40,566 bases of DNA from an uncultured Clostridia bacterium (GCA_947631265.1 CANRKQ010000005.1:1-40566), one strand, 5' to 3'. Numbered from the stretch's first letter, positions 1 to 9,278 are shown. Translations and numbers: made by a program. The notes: generated by a model not told the origin, from the sequence alone.

Positions 1-8
1 AAAACGAT

Positions 9-40
9 AATGACCTCTCGCCGTTTGGCGGGAGGTCATT
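9..40 (+). terminator. Strong hairpin terminator
   Basis: AATGACCTCTCGCC-GTTT-GGCGGGAGGTCATT stem (one G-U pair) followed by a T-rich tract. Confidence 0.8.
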
Positions 41-72
41 TTAGTTTATTTTGCTTTTTTCTTATTGTAATA

Positions 73-219
73 CTATTTTTCATCATTTTCGGTTGTTTTG
101 TTTATATTATCTACTGCATAATTTAAACATTGTATTACTAACTGATTAAGAGATAAATTGTTCTTATATGCTAGAGCGTCTATTTTTTTCACAAGTTCTT
201 CTGGTAATCTAAAATAAGT
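73..219 (-). pseudogene. C-terminal fragment of an Arc/HicB/ParD-like ribbon-helix-helix protein, no start codon
   Basis: My translation of the minus strand: TYFRLPEELVKKIDALAYKNNLSLNQLVIQCLNYAVDNINKTTENDEK*; in-frame stop directly upstream (220-222), no Met; pattern fits the RHH fold (xRLPEEL...A...SLNQLV). Confidence 0.55.
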
Positions 220-231
220 TTACAATATTGT

Positions 232-348
232 AAGTTTATTTCAGAACCAAGCCTTGATATGCTTGTAAAAATGTCTCACTATTTTAACAAATCAATACAC
301 TTTCTTATAACAGGAAAAGAATTCTCAAATAATGATAATAAGGCATAA
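232..348 (+). pseudogene. C-terminal fragment of an XRE (Cro/CI) family HTH regulator
   Basis: My translation: KFISEPSLDMLVKMSHYFNKSIHFLITGKEFSNNDNKA*; matches the typical XRE tail 'PSLdtLvkIadyFnvSiDyLltGke'; N-terminal HTH missing. Confidence 0.6.
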
Positions 349-354
349 AAAATT

Positions 355-383
355 AATCCGGATATCAAAACGATATCCGGATT
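355..383. terminator. Hairpin terminator, copy 1 of a near-duplicate pair
   Basis: AATCCGGATATC-AAAAC-GATATCCGGATT perfect 12-bp stem, T/A runs on both sides. Confidence 0.75.
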
Positions 384-432
384 TTATGTTTGTCAACGTA
401 AGCATTAACCTTTAACTTTTTAATGTTTACAA

Positions 433-1119
433 TTATCTTAATTTTATTCGTATTTTTTGAACACCGCCTGCATATGGGGCAATTTCATACGGATTAAATA
501 TAACATACATATAGCTGTCTTTCAAATAATAATTATAATCTTTAAGCCACTGATTTTTTACAGTTTGTAGTGCATCTTCAAAATAATTATCCGGATAGGC
601 TTCTATTTTTCGCCTAAACTTTGAAACTATTTTAGATTTAATCTTGGTTTTGTATTTACTCACTTTAGAAATATTAATTCGTTTACCAGTTTTTAAATTG
701 AATGTATAACCTTTGATCAAATTGATTCCGTGTGCTCCGCCTGTATAATCATCATAAGTTTCTTTTATAGAAACAATATTTCCTTTATTATATGTCAATT
801 TTAATATTGATCTAACATGATAACTCTCTGAGTCCGGTGCAATATCTTTTGCATAATTTAAAATGTTTGAAACATATTCCGACTGTATTTTCTTCAAATA
901 GTTATTTATTTTTTTATAAGATTTTTTATTTCCTTTTATTATAGGTCTTTTTAATGTTATTTTACATATTTGCTTACCACTATCCGAATAATAAGTTTTG
1001 TTGAAAGATTTGTAACTAACCGCCGCATCACTTGCCGAAGCATTAACTGTCGGCAAAACTCCTGTTAAGCTGATAATCATTATTAATGTTGTAATTAAAC
1101 TGAAAATTCTTTTTTGCAT
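433..1119 (-). CDS. Secreted RsiV-like protein with DUF4163/DUF3298-type domains
   Basis: Signal peptide; 'YDDYTGGAHG' and 'FNPYEIAPYAGG' motifs characteristic of DUF3298/RsiV-like proteins. Confidence 0.75.
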   Translation of the reverse strand: MQKRIFSLITTLIMIISLTGVLPTVNASASDAAVSYKSFNKTYYSDSGKQICKITLKRPIIKGNKKSYKKINNYLKKIQSEYVSNILNYAKDIAPDSESYHVRSILKLTYNKGNIVSIKETYDDYTGGAHGINLIKGYTFNLKTGKRINISKVSKYKTKIKSKIVSKFRRKIEAYPDNYFEDALQTVKNQWLKDYNYYLKDSYMYVIFNPYEIAPYAGGVQKIRIKLR

Positions 1120-1287
1120 TAAAAATTCCTCCAGTGCATTTGATATTGTATGGTAATTAATATCAACGTTAATTAAATTTCCTATAATTATTATATCCTT
1201 GGGAAAATATCAAATACAATAACAAAGAAATTACATTTTTCATCAAAATAATTACAATAGTAACAAAATAATTACAATTACAAAATT

Positions 1288-1315
1288 AATCCGGATACCA
1301 TTTGATATCCGGATT
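1288..1315. terminator. Hairpin terminator, copy 2 of a near-duplicate pair
   Basis: AATCCGGATA...TATCCGGATT followed by T run; nearly identical to 355-383. Confidence 0.7.
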
Positions 1316-1448
1316 TTTTCTGTTTTTTGTTTATTAAGCCTTCGATACTCGCCGTTGCTTCCCATTTTCTCTTATGCAAAGTAAAGCCTGCCGTTGTACA
1401 AAATAAACACATTGTGCTAACTTTCCAAAGGCAGAGAGCGTGCATGGC

Positions 1449-2114
1449 TCAGACCTGCCAATTAATAGGCTCTTGACCTGTTGAGATTAAAAACTGATTG
1501 ACCTTTGAAAAATGTCTGCACCCGAAAAAGCCGTTAAACGCAGAAAGAGGACTCGGGTGCGCAGCCTCGAATACTCTATGTACAGGGTTTGTTATAAGTG
1601 CTTTTTTTGCTCTGGCATTTCCGCCCCATAGTATAAACGCAATTGGCTTATTTCGTTGGTTGAGCTTTCTTACAACCTCGTCGGTTAGGATTTCCCAGCC
1701 CATACCCTTATGACTGTTCGCCTGTCCCTCGCGAACGGTAAGAACTGTGTTCATAAGTAAAACGCCCTGCTTTGCCCAAGCGGTGAGCGTTCCGTTTTTC
1801 GGCATGGTGCATCCCAGATCGGCATTAAGCTCCTTAAAAATGTTTTTAAGCGACGGCGGAAAAGGCACTCCCTCCTTAACTGAGAAACAAAGCCCGTGAG
1901 CCTGTCCTGCACCGTGATAAGGATCCTGACCCAAAATAACCGCCTTTACATCGCTGTATGACGTGTATTTAAGCGCATTGAAAATATCATACATATTCGG
2001 ATATATGGTTCTTGTTGCATATTCACGCTTTAAAAACTCCCTGAGTTTCAGATAGTATTCCTTTTTAAATTCGTCCTTGAGAATTTCGTCCCACTCATTT
2101 CCTATGTTTACCAT
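1449..2114 (-). CDS. ung: Uracil-DNA glycosylase (family 1)
   Basis: GQDPYHGAGQAHGLCFSV, LLMNTVLTVREGQANSH, HPSPLSA motifs. Confidence 0.97.
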   Translation of the reverse strand: MVNIGNEWDEILKDEFKKEYYLKLREFLKREYATRTIYPNMYDIFNALKYTSYSDVKAVILGQDPYHGAGQAHGLCFSVKEGVPFPPSLKNIFKELNADLGCTMPKNGTLTAWAKQGVLLMNTVLTVREGQANSHKGMGWEILTDEVVRKLNQRNKPIAFILWGGNARAKKALITNPVHRVFEAAHPSPLSAFNGFFGCRHFSKVNQFLISTGQEPINWQV

Positions 2115-2126
2115 TGTACCCTCCGT

Positions 2127-2246
2127 TTACATTGAACCTACAGCGCCCTCATAAACTGCCGCTGCAACTATTCCGATAACCATTACAGCCACCACCGCAA
2201 GCACTGTAATTCGCATTATAAGGCTTTTCTTTTCATTGTTTTTCAT
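2127..2246 (-). CDS. 39-aa single-pass membrane micropeptide (not in ORF track)
   Basis: My translation MKNNEKKSLIMRITVLAVVAVMVIGIVAAAVYEGAVGSM*; upstream CGGAGGAAATTTATATG is a strong SD at good spacing; follows the 2279-3268 gene on the same strand. Confidence 0.65.
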   Translation of the reverse strand: MKNNEKKSLIMRITVLAVVAVMVIGIVAAAVYEGAVGSM

Positions 2247-2278
2247 ATAAATTTCCTCCGTATTTATGCTAAAATTAT

Positions 2279-3268
2279 TTATTGTTTTTCATCATCAGCA
2301 GACTTGTCAACCTCCTTTGTATTTTTCTTTATATCCTCAGCCATAGCCTTGAAAATTTCATATGCCTTGTCGTAATTTTCCTGCATATCTTCCTTGCTGT
2401 CTTTAAGAGTTTTAATAGGTTTTCTCATACCTAGATAAATATCCTGTGGATAATTTGTGTGATACTTAAACACATCTTCTATATAATCGCCTTTTAAAGA
2501 CAACCCTTTATTAGTCACAAACTTATTGTCAGCAAAATCAGACGATACATCAGACAGCAGATTATCGCTTTCATTGTAGCTGTAAATGTCAGTATCGGTT
2601 TTATCGTCAGTTAAAATGAATATTATCTCGCCTGTCTGCATATTAGCAAGATAAACCTCCTGATACTTCTGGATCTGAACATAATCATCGGTATCTTCTG
2701 TTAGCGGCGCGGAAAGTATCTGAACATTCACCTGACCGTCTCCGTTTATATCGGGACAAAACTTTTCAAAATAAGCTTCTGTCTCTTCAGTTCTGTTTAC
2801 AAGACCGTTATTTACAGTCATCATAACCTTGATATCAGGCTTGATTCTTGAAAGGCTGTCATAGGTAATATAAGATACAACGGCAATGGCAAATATAATC
2901 AAAATTATAATGATCTTATTATGCCACCAGAAGTTTTTCAGCCACTCTTTTTTACTTAGCTTAATTACTTCCGGAGTTTCTTCTTTTATAATCTCGCTTT
3001 CGTCGATCACTCCGCTTTTCAGCTTTACAAGCTCGATCTTTTCATTGCCGAGCTGTTTTTCATAATCTCTGCGTTCCTGCTCCTTGTGCTCGTTATATTC
3101 CAAAAGCTCCCTTTGATAGCGCTCATAAGCCTTTTCCTCGTCCTCAAAACGCTTGCGCTCGTAATCATAATCATCTTCAGGAATAAGACTTTTATCAAAA
3201 ACAGCGTCTATCTTCTCGGCTCTTTCTCTATTGAGATTATCTTTTTGATTGTCCTTCTTATTGCTCAT
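2279..3268 (-). CDS. Hypothetical membrane protein: charged coiled-coil N-terminus, one TM segment, extracytoplasmic C-terminus
   Basis: TM 'IIIILIIFAIAVVSYITYDSL'; start taken as ATG 3268 with GAAAGGATG SD; track start 3277 is GTG. Confidence 0.7.
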   Translation of the reverse strand: MSNKKDNQKDNLNRERAEKIDAVFDKSLIPEDDYDYERKRFEDEEKAYERYQRELLEYNEHKEQERRDYEKQLGNEKIELVKLKSGVIDESEIIKEETPEVIKLSKKEWLKNFWWHNKIIIILIIFAIAVVSYITYDSLSRIKPDIKVMMTVNNGLVNRTEETEAYFEKFCPDINGDGQVNVQILSAPLTEDTDDYVQIQKYQEVYLANMQTGEIIFILTDDKTDTDIYSYNESDNLLSDVSSDFADNKFVTNKGLSLKGDYIEDVFKYHTNYPQDIYLGMRKPIKTLKDSKEDMQENYDKAYEIFKAMAEDIKKNTKEVDKSADDEKQ

Positions 3269-3435
3269 ACGGTTCACATCCTTTCAAAAAACCTTAACAT
3301 ATCAATGGTAGTATACCGCCTAATTATGAACTGGTAATTAATTTTGAGCAGATTAGCTTGTTCTTTTTTGAATGAAGTGAAAAAAATCAATAATCGTGCT
3401 ATAATATAAGAATACTTACAGTTGGAGATATAAAT

Positions 3436-4749
3436 ATGAAAAATAAAACAGACTTCAGCTTTGATGACGCAATTAATTATATAATGAGCTTTTCGCGTCT
3501 TGGAAAAAAGGTCAGCGACCTTTCCCGAGTTGAAAGACTTCTTAATATGATTGATAATCCGCAAAACTCGCTTGAATTTATCCATATTGCCGGAACAAAC
3601 GGAAAAGGCTCAGTATCCGAAATGCTGAGTGAGATTCTCTGCGATGCAGGGGTTAAAACGGGCATTTTCACATCTCCGTATATTGTTGAATTTCGTGACA
3701 GAATACGCCTTATGGGAAAGAAGATTCCAAAAAACGAGCTTGCTAAAACATGCTGTTATATCAAAACAAAGCTAAATAATTTATCAGACGAAAAGGATTT
3801 TTCGGGCTTTGAAATAACTATGGCAATTGCTCTTGTGTATTTTAAAAACTCGGGCTGTGACGTTGTAGTTTTTGAAACAGGTCTGGGCGGTCTTTTAGAC
3901 TGCACAAATGTTATACAAAGGCCTCTCGTATCTGTTATAACCTCAATCTCGCACGACCATACCGAAATACTCGGCAAGACTATTCGCAAAATTGCAGAGC
4001 AGAAAGCAGGTATTATAAAAAGCGGATACCCCGCAGTTTTGTCGATAAACAATCCTTCTGACGCAGTAGAAACAGTTTCAGAAACAGCAAAGAAAAAATG
4101 CTCAGAGCTTATTATTCCCGACAGCTCAAGACTTGAAATAATAAGCGCTCGTCTTGGAGATACCTCATTTGTATATAAGGGCGTTCCTTACACTCTTACA
4201 ATGAGCGGAGAGCATCAAATAATTAATGCTCTTTCCGCCATAGAAACTGCTGAACTTCTCAAAAATAAATTCAAAATAACAGTACAGAATATCCAGACAG
4301 GTCTTAGAAAGGCTTTTGTTATCGGCAGAACAGAGATTTTGGCATCTCCCTTAAAAAACGACAGTCACTACGTTATTTTAGACGGAAGTCACAACAGCGG
4401 AGGAATAGCAGCGCTTGCAGATCTGCTCAGAGAAATTCCAAAGCCAGTCACTGCCATTGTAGGCTCGCTTAAAAGCAAGAATGTACGGGATTCTCTGCCA
4501 AAACTTTTTAACTCGGTAAACAAAATCATCTGCGTTGATGATTTCACATCAGACACAATTCCAAAGCAGGAGCTATGTGATATTCTAAACGAAGAATACT
4601 TTAAGCGTCTTTCAGTTAGCAGCAGCAAAGCGATTGCACTTTGCGGTAAAGACACTAAATCAGAATACAAAAAAGCAATGTCGGGGCAATATCAAAACAC
4701 AGTTATCTGCGGAACGCTCTACTTAGTTTCATATATAAAGAACATATAA
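3436..4749 (+). CDS. folC: Folylpolyglutamate synthase / dihydrofolate synthase
   Basis: HIAGTNGKGSVSEML, FTSPYIVEFRDRI, GLGGLLDCTNVI, ISHDHTEILGKTI motifs. Confidence 0.95.
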   Translation: MKNKTDFSFDDAINYIMSFSRLGKKVSDLSRVERLLNMIDNPQNSLEFIHIAGTNGKGSVSEMLSEILCDAGVKTGIFTSPYIVEFRDRIRLMGKKIPKNELAKTCCYIKTKLNNLSDEKDFSGFEITMAIALVYFKNSGCDVVVFETGLGGLLDCTNVIQRPLVSVITSISHDHTEILGKTIRKIAEQKAGIIKSGYPAVLSINNPSDAVETVSETAKKKCSELIIPDSSRLEIISARLGDTSFVYKGVPYTLTMSGEHQIINALSAIETAELLKNKFKITVQNIQTGLRKAFVIGRTEILASPLKNDSHYVILDGSHNSGGIAALADLLREIPKPVTAIVGSLKSKNVRDSLPKLFNSVNKIICVDDFTSDTIPKQELCDILNEEYFKRLSVSSSKAIALCGKDTKSEYKKAMSGQYQNTVICGTLYLVSYIKNI

Positions 4750-4778
4750 AAACGGCTGACGAATTTTATCAGCCGTTT
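4750..4778. terminator. Hairpin terminator between convergent genes
   Basis: AAACGGCTGA...TCAGCCGTTT with A/T-rich flanks. Confidence 0.75.
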
Positions 4779-4791
4779 ATTTATGAACATA

Positions 4792-5421
4792 TTATTTCTC
4801 TAAATATTTTTCCCTTATATTTATATAGGTTTCCATAAGTTCAACCGCACCTTCTATTCCTATTTTTGAGGAGTTAATGCAAAGGTCGTAGTTTTTTGCC
4901 TCTCCCCACTTCATATCAGAATAGTAGTTATAGTAGTTTGCTCTGTTTTTATCTGTTTTTTTGATAAAATCCCGCACCTTATCCTTTTCGATGTCATAGC
5001 GTTCTAAAATTCTTTTTTTCTTGCTTTGCATATCGGCGTTGATAAAGAAGTTAATAACATTTTTTTGTTCTTTTAACACATAGTCTGCGCATCTTCCCAC
5101 AATCACACAAGGACCCTGCTCCGCTATTTTCTTTATAGTATCAAACTGTGCCAAAAACAGCTTGTGATTAAGGGGCATATCAGGGTGTATTTTTCCGTCA
5201 GAGCTAGTAGGATAGGTTCCCATAACCAATGAAAATAGAAGGCTGTTTGAATGTGATTCATCATTTCTGTAAAAAAGCTCCTCACAAATTCCGCTTTCCT
5301 TAGACGCAATCTCAAGCAGCTTTTTATCATAAAACGGAATGTTAAGTTTCTCAGATAGCTTTTTCCCTATTTCACGTCCGCCGCTGCCGAATTCTCTGCT
5401 TATAGTAATAATTGATCTCAC
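4792..5421 (-). CDS. Cytidylate kinase-like family protein
   Basis: ITISREFGSGGREIGKKLSEKL...CVIVGRCADYVL; start revised to GTG 5421 preceded by GGAAGGAGG. Confidence 0.85.
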   Translation of the reverse strand: MRSIITISREFGSGGREIGKKLSEKLNIPFYDKKLLEIASKESGICEELFYRNDESHSNSLLFSLVMGTYPTSSDGKIHPDMPLNHKLFLAQFDTIKKIAEQGPCVIVGRCADYVLKEQKNVINFFINADMQSKKKRILERYDIEKDKVRDFIKKTDKNRANYYNYYSDMKWGEAKNYDLCINSSKIGIEGAVELMETYINIREKYLEK

Positions 5422-5556
5422 AACAAAAAACCTCCTTCCAACAGTTATGCTTTTATATTTGTTGTTAAGATTAGTATAACACATTTTTTTATAATTTCCA
5501 CTACTTTTTTAGACAATTTTACATAAAATTCTTTGTGCAATTAGTCAAACAAATTC

Positions 5557-5585
5557 TGAATACATTTGATTTAGACGGGTAAAAT
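5557..5585 (+). promoter_or_regulatory. Putative forespore sigma-F/G-type promoter of spoVAC
   Basis: TGAATA (5557-5562), 14-nt spacer, GGGTAAAAT (5577-5585) matching sigma-F -10 GGNNANANT. Confidence 0.45.
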
Positions 5586-5620
5586 ATATGCAATCAATAA
5601 ATTAAAAAGGTTGTGTAATT

Positions 5621-6067
5621 ATGAATCTAAGCCAAGCACAATATAGCGAATTATACAAAAAAGCGTCAACGGGAACAAAATGGTGGATAACAATACCTAA
5701 GGCATTTGTCATAGGCGGCTTAATATGCACCTTAGGAGAAGCATTGTTAAATCTGTATGAGTATTTTGGTCTGAGCAAGGACAACACAGCAATGCTCACG
5801 TCAATAACGCTGATTTTTTTATCTGCGCTATTCACAGGTCTCGGTCTTTATCAAAAGCTTGCAAAGCACGGCGGCGCAGGAACTCTCGTGCCTATTACCG
5901 GTTTTGCGAACTCGGTTGTCGCCCCTGCGATCGAATTTAAAACCGAGGGAATGATTTTAGGTCTGGGAGCAAAAATATTCATAATCTCAGGTCCTGTAAT
6001 TTTATACGGAACATTAGCGTCAATGATTTACGGATTGATTTACTATATATGCACAAAGCTGTTTTGA
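5621..6067 (+). CDS. spoVAC: Stage V sporulation protein AC
   Basis: Full-length match to SpoVAC pattern: KAFVIGGLICTLGEALLNLY, GLGLYQKLAKHGGAGTLVPITGFANSVVAPAIEFKTEGMILGLGAKIF. Confidence 0.9.
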   Translation: MNLSQAQYSELYKKASTGTKWWITIPKAFVIGGLICTLGEALLNLYEYFGLSKDNTAMLTSITLIFLSALFTGLGLYQKLAKHGGAGTLVPITGFANSVVAPAIEFKTEGMILGLGAKIFIISGPVILYGTLASMIYGLIYYICTKLF

Positions 6068-6132
6068 TAATTTTAGGGCATAATCCTTAATCATCGTACA
6101 GCATAAATGTCAGAACTTAATAATTGAAATAA

Positions 6133-6161
6133 TTGAAATGTTCATCTCAATATGATATAAT
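6133..6161 (+). promoter_or_regulatory. Sigma-A-type promoter
   Basis: TTGAAA-N17-TATAAT ending one base before the track's predicted start. Confidence 0.65.
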
Positions 6162-6179
6162 ATGCACGAGGTGATGCTA

Positions 6180-6662
6180 ATGCTTTCTGAAATTCTGTCT
6201 CGTAAAGAATGTTCAGAGTGCAAAATTTGCTGTGAGTTTGACGACAATGATTTGTGGGAAACTCCTATCATATATAATGATTGCATTGAAAATGTTCTTA
6301 GTGTAAATCCGGCACAGCAATTTATAGAAAACGAGCTTTACGGTAATAAATTCAAGGTTTTAAAATTAAATAAGGAAAACGAAATATATCCCTGCACTAT
6401 GCTTGACAGGTCAAGGGGATGTATGCTAGAACCTGAAAACAAGCCTTTCGACTGCAAGATATGGCCTCTAAGAGTTATGAAAAAAGATGGGAAAACAGTT
6501 ATTGCACTTTCGCCTGTATGTCCTGTCACGGCGAAAAAACCTATAGATAAAATAATGCATACAGCCAAAGAATTGGCTGACGTAATTTTTTCTCAGGCGA
6601 AACTGCACCCTGAAATAATAAAGGATTATATTGACGGATATAAAGTTTTAATAGAAGAATAG
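6180..6662 (+). CDS. YkgJ-family cysteine cluster protein
   Basis: CSECKICCEFDD, PCTMLDRSRGCMLEPENKPFDCKIWPLRV Cys pattern; start revised to ATG 6180 because the -10 box abuts 6162 and GAGGTG SD precedes 6180. Confidence 0.8.
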   Translation: MLSEILSRKECSECKICCEFDDNDLWETPIIYNDCIENVLSVNPAQQFIENELYGNKFKVLKLNKENEIYPCTMLDRSRGCMLEPENKPFDCKIWPLRVMKKDGKTVIALSPVCPVTAKKPIDKIMHTAKELADVIFSQAKLHPEIIKDYIDGYKVLIEE

Positions 6663-6663
6663 T

Positions 6664-6709
6664 AAAAACCGATGAACTGTGATTTTTCTATGCGGGTTCA
6701 TCGGTTTTT
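6664..6709 (+). terminator. Hairpin terminator
   Basis: AAAAACCGATGAAC...GTTCATCGGTTTTT perfect 14-bp stem. Confidence 0.8.
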
Positions 6710-6725
6710 GATTTTACATATAAAA

Positions 6726-6750
6726 ACCTCCCTTGACAATCAAGGGAGGT
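6726..6750 (-). terminator. Hairpin terminator of secDF
   Basis: ACCTCCCTTGA-CAA-TCAAGGGAGGT; T run on minus strand. Confidence 0.8.
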
Positions 6751-6761
6751 AAATATTTATG

Positions 6762-7778
6762 TTATTTTTTCTTTCCGGCAGACGCCTGAGCCAAAAGCTT
6801 TTTCTTTCTGTGTTCCTGCCAGCACACCCAAAGTGTAGGAGCAATACAGTTAGAAGAATAAACTCCGGCAAGCATTCCTATGATCAGAGGGAACGCAAAG
6901 CTGAGAATTGAAGAAACGCCGGCTATAATACATACTATACAAACAATAGCCATTGCCAAAATAGTTGTGACGTTTGTGTGTATTGAACGTCCGATTGTTT
7001 GAGTAACCGACAGATTAACAAGCTCGTCAACTTCAGCTTTTCTTCCGTAAATCTTCTTATTTTCACGGATACGGTCGTAGATAATGATAGTTGCGTTGAT
7101 CGAATATCCCAGAATTGTCAAAAGAACAGCCATAAAGTTAGCGTCAATATCAAATCCGCAGATAACAAAGCATCCGAATACCATTAACATATCATGTACA
7201 AGTGCGACAACTGCCATACATCCGGCTGAAATACCTCCGATTTTCCTGAATCGGAAACCAATATAGATTATCATTACGATTACAGAGAATATTACGGCAA
7301 CCAGACATTTGATAAAGAACTCCTTACCGTTTGAAGGCGAAACGTCGTTTGAACCGTAAACCTCAAGATTGTTGTCCTTTAACTCACTCTGAAGTGAATC
7401 TGTAAGCTTAGTCTGAATTGAGTTTGTAAGTCCCTTTTCAGACGCAAACGAAAGCGTTACCGTTTTTGACGAGTCTGCCATACTTTCACCTGTAGTGACA
7501 ACGGCTCTTTCCCCTATTGCCTCATCAACTATTTCTTCTACCCGCGACGTGTCTATTTCACCCGTATAAGAATAGGTTATCTCTGTTCCACCCTTGAACT
7601 GAATTGCAAGATTCAGCCGTCCGCAAAGAGCAACAATTATGGATATAACTATAAGCGTTACTGATACAATATAAAATATCTTTCTGTGTCCGCAAACGTT
7701 AATCGGCTTTTTGGTTTCCTGTGTGTTTTCATCCTTTACAGCTTGTTCTGCAGGAATTGCTGTTTTCTTCTTAGTCAT
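6762..7778 (-). CDS. secF: Protein translocase subunit SecF
   Basis: QFKGGTEITYSY, TILGYSINATIIIYDRIREN; start ATG 7778 overlaps the secD stop, SD GGAGGTGCTAAGC. Confidence 0.95.
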   Translation of the reverse strand: MTKKKTAIPAEQAVKDENTQETKKPINVCGHRKIFYIVSVTLIVISIIVALCGRLNLAIQFKGGTEITYSYTGEIDTSRVEEIVDEAIGERAVVTTGESMADSSKTVTLSFASEKGLTNSIQTKLTDSLQSELKDNNLEVYGSNDVSPSNGKEFFIKCLVAVIFSVIVMIIYIGFRFRKIGGISAGCMAVVALVHDMLMVFGCFVICGFDIDANFMAVLLTILGYSINATIIIYDRIRENKKIYGRKAEVDELVNLSVTQTIGRSIHTNVTTILAMAIVCIVCIIAGVSSILSFAFPLIIGMLAGVYSSNCIAPTLWVCWQEHRKKKLLAQASAGKKK

Positions 7779-9150
7779 GCTTAGCACCTCCGTAAAGTCT
7801 TGGATTTTTGAAACACTTGAACTTTGAAAGTGACGAAAGCATTAATCTTGAGGCAAATATTCCGAATACAAAGTTCAGAATAATTCCGACAAGCAATGTG
7901 TAACCAAGTGAATAAATTGTTCCGGCTGTTGCTGCTCCGAACGGGAAGAAGATGAAGTTTAACATCTTTGCAAACAAGCTGTCGGTAGGTCCGAAAGCTC
8001 CCATCAAGATAACAGCTACAAAAACAACCGTTATGTTACTGTCGAATACAGCCGACCATGCTCTCTTGTAACCTACTTCGATAGCGCCGTTCAGCGTTTT
8101 TCCGTTGTTTAGCTCTTCCTTAATTCTTTCAAACGAAACTACGTTAGCGTCAACGCCCATTCCGACAGCAAGGATAATACCCGCAATACCCGGAATCGTA
8201 AGTGTAAAGCTTTCAATGCTCGGCAAGAAGCCTGATATAGCAGCTATCGTACATACAACTTGTCCTACAAGAGCTATTGATGCAACTGCGCCTGCCAATC
8301 TGTAAATGAAAATCATATACAGACATATCAGTACAAATGCGATTACTCCTGCAACGAGCATAGCGTTCAAAGCGCCGGTTCCGAGAGTAGGAGAAATAAT
8401 GTCCGTACTCGTTGCCTCAAGCTTGAACGGAAGTGATCCCGCATTGATTTTATCTGCCAGAGCCTTTGCGCTTTCGTAAGTGAAATCGCCCTCGATAATG
8501 CACTTGCCGTCTGTAATTGCTGTGTTTACCGACGGAGCGGAAATACAATCATCGTCCATATAAATGGAAATATATCCGTTTCCTGCAAGCTCGGTAGTAG
8601 CCTCGGCGAATGCCCTTTTACCGATGTCATTAAACTCAAGACTTACAACATTTTCTGTTGTATTGTTCTCGGTCTGCTGAATAGTTGCCTCAGCCTTAGT
8701 TACCTGGTCACCTGTGAGAATTACTTCACCGTTTATATCCTCCTGACCCTTTTTAAAGCTGAGAATTGCTGTTTCGCCTAATTCTTTTACGGCAGCCTCA
8801 GGATCAAAGCTTGTATCTCCTGCCTGCCAAGGAAAGCTGACTACAGTTCTTGAGTTATTATAGTCAACGTAAACCTCACTATCTGTGATGTTCAGGCTGA
8901 CAAGTCTCTGCTCAATAACAGATTTAGCAGCATCCATGTTTGTTTCGGTAGCATTATATCCGTCGGCAGGTTCAAAGGTAGCGTTTACTCCGCCCCGAAT
9001 ATCAATTCCCCATCTGATTTCATCTACGCCCTTAATATATGAGGTTCTTGTATCGCCGTATTGTGAATGGATACCAAAAAACGTAAGGTAGCCGATCACA
9101 ACAATCACTGCAACAACCACAAAGAATACGGGCTTTTTTACTTTTCGCAC
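7771..9150 (-). CDS. secD: Protein translocase subunit SecD
   Basis: WGIDIRGGVNATFEP, GMGVDANVVSFERIKEELNNGK; start revised to GTG 9150 with AGGAGG SD. Confidence 0.95.
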   Translation of the reverse strand: MRKVKKPVFFVVVAVIVVIGYLTFFGIHSQYGDTRTSYIKGVDEIRWGIDIRGGVNATFEPADGYNATETNMDAAKSVIEQRLVSLNITDSEVYVDYNNSRTVVSFPWQAGDTSFDPEAAVKELGETAILSFKKGQEDINGEVILTGDQVTKAEATIQQTENNTTENVVSLEFNDIGKRAFAEATTELAGNGYISIYMDDDCISAPSVNTAITDGKCIIEGDFTYESAKALADKINAGSLPFKLEATSTDIISPTLGTGALNAMLVAGVIAFVLICLYMIFIYRLAGAVASIALVGQVVCTIAAISGFLPSIESFTLTIPGIAGIILAVGMGVDANVVSFERIKEELNNGKTLNGAIEVGYKRAWSAVFDSNITVVFVAVILMGAFGPTDSLFAKMLNFIFFPFGAATAGTIYSLGYTLLVGIILNFVFGIFASRLMLSSLSKFKCFKNPRLYGGAKHD

Positions 9151-9278
9151 TGTTCGTCCTCCTAGTATGTAAAATTGTAAAATTGCGGTCGAAATCGCAA
9201 AAATATTCACGAAGTAATTATAACTAAATTATTTCGGCTTGTCAAGTGGTGGAAACAATATTCTTATAAAATTTCCAA

